Below, one piece after another: positions 60,406-64,000 of a DNA stretch of 64,000 nucleotides. How positions within the stretch are numbered: the first letter of the stretch is position 1; the number at the start of each line of letters is the position of its first letter. The notes beneath the pieces were generated by a model that was not told the DNA's origin, did no database searches, and worked only from the letters and a program-made list of their open reading frames with translations. The stretch covers positions 930,001-994,000 of the forward strand of contig JACYUE010000002.1 of assembly GCA_014841595.1 (NCBI GenBank), read 5' to 3'. A program made the position numbers and the translations under genes. Origin of the DNA: Oxalobacteraceae sp. CFBP 8761 (GTDB taxonomy: Bacteria > Pseudomonadota > Gammaproteobacteria > Burkholderiales > Burkholderiaceae_D).

Positions 60406-61518
60406 ATGTCCATTTCCAGCACTGAGGAAATCGTCGCCGAACTGCGCGCTGGCCGCATGGTCATTCTGGTCGACGAAGAAGATCGCGAAAACGAAGGCGA
60501 CCTCGTGCTTGCAGCCGATTTCGTCACCCCCGAGGCGATCAATTTCATGATCCGCCACGCCCGTGGCCTGGTGTGCCTGACCCTGACCGAAGAACGCTGC
60601 GATCAGTTGGCCCTGCCGATGATGACGTCCAAGAACGGCACCTCGTTCGGCACCAATTTCACCGTGTCGATCGAAGCGGCCGAAGGCGTGACCACCGGTA
60701 TCTCGGCGGCCGACCGCGCGCGCACCATCCAGGTGGCGGTCCACAAAAGCACCGTACCGGACGATCTGGTCCAGCCGGGCCACATCTTCCCGCTGCGCGC
60801 CCAGAAGGGCGGCGTCCTGATGCGCGCCGGCCATACCGAAGCCGGTTGCGACCTGACGCAGATGGCCGGCCTGTCGCCCGCCTCGGTGATCTGCGAGATC
60901 ATCAAGGAAGACGGCACCATGGCGCGCCTGCCCGACCTGATCGAGTTCGCCAACGAGCACGATCTCAAGATCGGCACCATCGCTGACCTGATCCACTACC
61001 GCAGCCAGAACGAATGCCTGGTCGAGCGCATTGCCGAACGTGCGCTGTCGACCGAGGCGGGCGAATTCAAGCTGGTGGCATTCCGCGACGCACCAAGCGG
61101 CTCGGCCCACCTGGCGCTCGTGCATGGCGAACTGTCGCCTGATAAGGAAGCGCTCGTGCGCGTGCACCAGCCGGTGTCGATTCTCGACCTGCTGGAAAAC
61201 CGCGCCACCACCCACTCGTGGGACATGGCTTCGGCGATGCGCACGATCAAGGCCAGCGACGCCGGCGTGATCGTGCTGCTCAATTGCGGCGAAACGGCCG
61301 AGCAATTGTTTGCGCAACTGGCGCCGCAGGATGCCAAGGGCAGCCGCGCCGGCGCACGCGCCGCGTCGATGGACCTGCGTACCTATGGCATCGGCGCGCA
61401 GATCCTGCGCGCACTCGGCGTGCGCAAGATGCAGCTGCTGGCCAATCCCCGCAAGATGCCGTCGATGACCGGGTTCGACCTGGAAGTGACCGGCTACGTG
61501 CCGCGTCCCGACGCCTGA
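60406..61518 (+). CDS. ribB: 3,4-dihydroxy-2-butanone 4-phosphate synthase with degenerate GTP cyclohydrolase II domain (RibBX-type)
   Basis: 370 aa from ATG 60406 ([40 protein letters not shown]). The DHBP synthase half is intact: [11 protein letters not shown] acidic loop, [11 protein letters not shown], and [14 protein letters not shown]. The C-terminal half (about 205-365) aligns in position with GTP cyclohydrolase II but lacks its zinc cysteines and SxCxT/CDCG motifs; the region reads [29 protein letters not shown]. The second activity is therefore probably lost, as in known RibBX proteins, and a separate RibA is expected elsewhere. It makes the four-carbon unit for lumazine. It is the first gene of a ribB-ribH-nusB operon. 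Confidence 0.92.
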   Translation: MSISSTEEIVAELRAGRMVILVDEEDRENEGDLVLAADFVTPEAINFMIRHARGLVCLTLTEERCDQLALPMMTSKNGTSFGTNFTVSIEAAEGVTTGISAADRARTIQVAVHKSTVPDDLVQPGHIFPLRAQKGGVLMRAGHTEAGCDLTQMAGLSPASVICEIIKEDGTMARLPDLIEFANEHDLKIGTIADLIHYRSQNECLVERIAERALSTEAGEFKLVAFRDAPSGSAHLALVHGELSPDKEALVRVHQPVSILDLLENRATTHSWDMASAMRTIKASDAGVIVLLNCGETAEQLFAQLAPQDAKGSRAGARAASMDLRTYGIGAQILRALGVRKMQLLANPRKMPSMTGFDLEVTGYVPRPDA

Positions 61519-61551
61519 ATCATCCCATCCAACTAATACAAGAGGTCAGTC

Positions 61552-62031
61552 ATGACGGTAGGAACTTTTGAAAGCAATATGCAGGGCGAAGACCTGCGCA
61601 TCGGTATCGTGCAGGCCCGCTTCAACGAGACCGTGGGCAATGGCCTGCTGTCGTCGTGCCTGGCTGAGCTCAAGCGCCTGGGCGTGGCCGATGAAGACAT
61701 CCTGCACGTGACCGTGCCGGGTGCACTCGAAGTGCCGCTGGCGCTGCAGCGCATGGCCGTGACCGAACAGTTCGACGCGCTGATCGCACTGGGCGCGGTC
61801 ATCCGCGGTGAAACCTACCACTTCGAGCTGGTGTCGAACGAATCGGGCGCAGGCATCACCCGCATCGGCCTCGATTACGGCATCCCGGTTGCCAACGCGA
61901 TCCTGACCACCGAGAACGATGCGCAGGCAGAAGTGCGCATGGCCGAAAAAGGCGCCGACGCCGCGCGTGTCGCCGTCGAAATGGCCAACCTGCTGATGGC
62001 GCTGGACGAGCTGGTGCCAGAAGACGAATAA
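61552..62031 (+). CDS. ribH: 6,7-dimethyl-8-ribityllumazine synthase
   Basis: 159 aa. Motifs: [88 protein letters not shown] with the catalytic His in the HFELV stretch. It condenses the ribB product with the RibD product to give lumazine, the substrate of RibE. It lies 33 bp after ribB and 19 bp before nusB. Confidence 0.97.
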   Translation: MTVGTFESNMQGEDLRIGIVQARFNETVGNGLLSSCLAELKRLGVADEDILHVTVPGALEVPLALQRMAVTEQFDALIALGAVIRGETYHFELVSNESGAGITRIGLDYGIPVANAILTTENDAQAEVRMAEKGADAARVAVEMANLLMALDELVPEDE

Positions 62032-62050
62032 CACTAAAGGCAAGAGAACA

Positions 62051-62521
62051 ATGACTGACAAGAATATGCACGCCAACCCGAGCAAGAACCGCACGCCGCG
62101 CCACCGCGCGCGCGAGTTCGCGCTCCAGGGTCTGTACCAATGGCTGCTGAACAATGAACCGGCACGTATCGTGGCGGCCAATATCCGCAGCGCACATGGT
62201 TTCGACAAAGCTGACAGCGAGTTCTTCTCGGCGCTGCTCAATGGCGCGATCAGCACCTCGGTCGAGCTGCGTGAGTCGATCGCCCCGCTGATCGACCGTT
62301 CGATCGCCGAACTGTCGCCGATCGAGCACGCGGTCCTGCTGCTGGGCGCCTACGAGCTGAAGAACCATCCCGAAGTGCCATACCGCGTCGTGATCAACGA
62401 AGCGGTCGAGCTGACCAAGTCGTTTGGCGGTATCGATGGCCACAAGTATGTCAATGGCGTGCTGGACAAGCTGGCCCAGCGCCTGCGTCCGGACGAAGCG
62501 GCAGGCGATCAGCGCCGCTGA
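62051..62521 (+). CDS. nusB: Transcription antitermination factor NusB
   Basis: 156 aa, all-helical. RHRAREFALQGLYQWLLNNEPARIV is the conserved N-terminus; AELSPIEHAVLLLGAYELKNHPEVPYRVVINEAVELTKSFGGIDGHKYVNGVLDKLAQRLR the C-terminal core. It binds NusE/S10 and boxA RNA for rRNA antitermination. The ribH-nusB pair is widely conserved. It is closed by the terminator at 62547. Confidence 0.97.
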   Translation: MTDKNMHANPSKNRTPRHRAREFALQGLYQWLLNNEPARIVAANIRSAHGFDKADSEFFSALLNGAISTSVELRESIAPLIDRSIAELSPIEHAVLLLGAYELKNHPEVPYRVVINEAVELTKSFGGIDGHKYVNGVLDKLAQRLRPDEAAGDQRR

Positions 62522-62546
62522 TCGTCTGGCCTGCACCATGTAAAAA

Positions 62547-62575
62547 GCCACCGTGCGCAAGCCGGTGGCTTTTTT
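62547..62575 (+). terminator. Intrinsic terminator of the ribB-ribH-nusB operon
   Basis: GCCACCG (62547-62553) and CGGTGGC (62563-62569) with a 9-nt loop, followed by six T (62570-62575). The AAAAA just before it makes it usable in both directions. Confidence 0.9.
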
Positions 62576-62608
62576 GTTGATTGTCGCCCGCGTAACCGGC
62601 GTAAAAAA

Positions 62609-62628
62609 ACCACCGCCGAGGCGGTGGT
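62609..62628 (-). terminator. Intrinsic terminator of the transglycosylase gene
   Basis: ACCACCGCC (62609-62617) and GGCGGTGGT (62620-62628) form a strong stem. On the minus strand it is followed by a run of seven T (62609-62603), ending the gene at 62649. It stands back to back with the nusB terminator. Confidence 0.88.
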
Positions 62629-62648
62629 TTTCAGATGAGCCGTCGAAT

Positions 62649-63593
62649 TTACAGACCGGCCAAAGCGTCCGAGGCAACCACCGGTGCGGTGGCGGCGGTC
62701 GTCGCTTCCGGCACTGGCGTTGCATCCGGCTTGACGCTGTCGGCTTCAGGCTGCTTGCTGACGACGATCGGTGCCGGCGTCGGCTTGTTGCGCTTCATGG
62801 CCGGCACGTTCTGGCCTTTCGCGACCTGGTTCAGCAGGCGGTACTCGTTGATGACCTTCGCGCCGTAACCCTGGTCGCTGTCCATGTCGGCCGCGCCCAC
62901 ATAGGTCTTCAGGCCGCCTTCGACCGAACCGGTACGCTTGACGTAGTCTTTCAGGATCAAGGCGCCGACACGGATGTTGGCCACGGGATTGAGGGCTGCC
63001 TGCTGGCCGCCGACTTTCTCGAACTTGTCGTGGTGGACCTTGGCCATCACCTGCATCAGGCCCTTGGCGCCCATCGCGCTTTCGGCGAACGGGTTCAGGC
63101 CCGATTCAATCGCCATCACCGCCAGGATCAGGAGCGGATCGAGTTTCAGGTCGTGCGCCGTCAGGTAGGCGGTCGAGACCAGCATATTGGCGGCGTCACT
63201 GGCGACGCGGTAACGCTTCGACAGCCACTTGGTCACGTACTGCTGCTGCTTGCTGTTGCCAAGCGTGGCGGACGACGTGCCCATGTGGGTCGTTTCAACG
63301 GCAACCGTCTGCGCCGTGGCCTGCATTGCAGGCACGACAATGGCGACGGGTGCTGCCGACATGTTGACGGCGACAACCGGTTCCGGATGCAGCATCTCGG
63401 AGACGCGCTTGGCGACGCTGTCGTTGGAGTAGATCAGGGCCATCAGGGCCACAGCGCTAAGACCGAATACGGTCAGGGTAGAACGCGCAGTTTGTACAAC
63501 ACTGCGTGCCGTTTTGGTCACGGAGGATACCGTGATGGGCTGGCTGGCCCTGGAGTGCATGAACTTTGCGCTCATGATAAAACGATGAAACAT
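62649..63593 (-). CDS. Membrane-anchored lytic transglycosylase (SLT domain)
   Basis: 314 aa; the ATG at 63575 (MSAKFMHS) is an alternative start. One N-terminal transmembrane helix (TVFGLSAVALMALIYSND) is followed by an Ala/Val-rich linker and the SLT domain: catalytic Glu in LAVMAIESGLNPFAESAMGAKGLMQVMAKVH, then NPVANIRVGALILKDYVKRTGSVEGGLKTYVGA. A Pro/Ala-rich tail follows. It cleaves peptidoglycan in the periplasm. Similar proteins occur near secretion or pilus systems, but none is adjacent. Confidence 0.92.
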   Translation of the reverse strand: MFHRFIMSAKFMHSRASQPITVSSVTKTARSVVQTARSTLTVFGLSAVALMALIYSNDSVAKRVSEMLHPEPVVAVNMSAAPVAIVVPAMQATAQTVAVETTHMGTSSATLGNSKQQQYVTKWLSKRYRVASDAANMLVSTAYLTAHDLKLDPLLILAVMAIESGLNPFAESAMGAKGLMQVMAKVHHDKFEKVGGQQAALNPVANIRVGALILKDYVKRTGSVEGGLKTYVGAADMDSDQGYGAKVINEYRLLNQVAKGQNVPAMKRNKPTPAPIVVSKQPEADSVKPDATPVPEATTAATAPVVASDALAGL

Positions 63594-63983
63594 CGAATTT
63601 CCCCTTGTCGCGGCAAAAAGAAGCCCGTCGTCGCGCCAAAGGCGTTACGTGGGGTGCTCTGGACCGTGCATCAGAAAATCGTTTGTCGCCGCGACGCGGC
63701 CGACTAACGCCGTCATTGCCTTGCTTCAGCTGGCTGCCGTCCAACATGGGGACTGGTGCCAGTGGCTCAACAACTGTCTCGGGGGAGTGGGCAGACGCCC
63801 GTTGAAAACACTCCTACAATGTCATGTGGGGCCCCGACCCCGTGAATGCATGAGAACAGCTAAAATTGTGTCAAAAAAAGTATCGCTGCCTCATCAAGTA
63901 GGACGGATTGTATGGGCGAGCTTATATCAAGTCAACCCTAGCACGACTGTTCTATATTACTTTCAGTTATTAAGGGGGTACTG
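63594..63983. other. Intergenic region at the right end
   Basis: 390 bp between divergent genes. The half near the transglycosylase is GC-rich, the half near the next gene AT-rich (for example TATATC and TATATT near 63930-63960), as expected for a promoter region, but I cannot assign a -35/-10 pair. Short open frames here have no conserved features. Confidence 0.4.
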
Positions 63984-64000
63984 ATGAGCGTGAAACACTT
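63984..64000 (+). CDS. Start of a gene cut off by the window edge
   Basis: ATG at 63984 is preceded by AAGGGGG (63972-63978), a strong ribosome-binding site at normal distance. Only MSVKH is visible. The function cannot be judged. Confidence 0.45.

Overview
The window looks like a chromosomal segment of a GC-rich betaproteobacterium of the family Oxalobacteraceae (Massilia/Telluria/Duganella-like). The grounds are the high GC content, the class of its housekeeping genes (orn, tol-pal, glyA-nrdR, ribD-ribE-ribBX-ribH-nusB), a type IV minor-pilin operon, and large multidomain hybrid histidine kinases. The genus is an inference from gene content, not a database match.

Layout. 1-11.8 kb: cut-off Ste24/M48 protease gene, orn, a hybrid kinase whose 5' end is broken by an amber codon, a YecA/SEC-C protein, an exported esterase, srkA, a giant Ala/Glu/Arg coiled-coil protein, two integral membrane proteins (DUF475, DUF212). 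12-24.9 kb: an RND efflux pair, a 1414-aa double hybrid kinase, a Gly/Thr-rich lipoprotein, nnrD, a histidine phosphatase and a cystine symporter. 25-31.4 kb: a chemoreceptor and a DUF3526-type ABC exporter. 31.5-34.8 kb: a nitrate-type ABC importer behind a sigma54 promoter, a tandem-hexaloop (ANTAR-type) leader and an intrinsic attenuator. 35-41 kb: tRNA-Lys and the ybgC-tolQRAB-pal-cpoB operon. 41-49 kb: an SDR enzyme, a ZTP riboswitch in front of glyA, nrdR, minor pilins, ribD-ribE. 49.1-51.1 kb: an AT-rich insertion at the 3' end of ribE. 51-60 kb: hybrid kinase, MEDS protein, M16 protease, REC/PAS/GGDEF/EAL protein. 60.4-64 kb: ribBX-ribH-nusB, a lytic transglycosylase, and the start of one more gene.

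The most unusual feature is the 1,965-bp AT-rich insertion bounded by near-perfect 20-bp direct repeats of the ribE 3' end. The insertion re-supplies a different RibE C-terminus, and the original C-terminal codons are stranded at 51093-51134. It carries one AAA+ ATPase and, divergently, what looks like a structured non-coding RNA of about 158 nt whose 5' and 3' ends are complementary, but no integrase. It behaves like a very small site-specific island with an ATPase plus RNA cargo.

Regulation stands out elsewhere. The nitrate operon combines a sigma54 promoter, two hexaloop hairpins and a terminator in about 130 bp. The glyA leader is a recognisable ZTP aptamer placed directly after a sigma70 promoter. 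The flavin enzymes are split into two clusters, and the RibBA-like protein has lost the cysteines of its cyclohydrolase II half. No CRISPR array, insertion sequence, rRNA or recombinase gene was seen.
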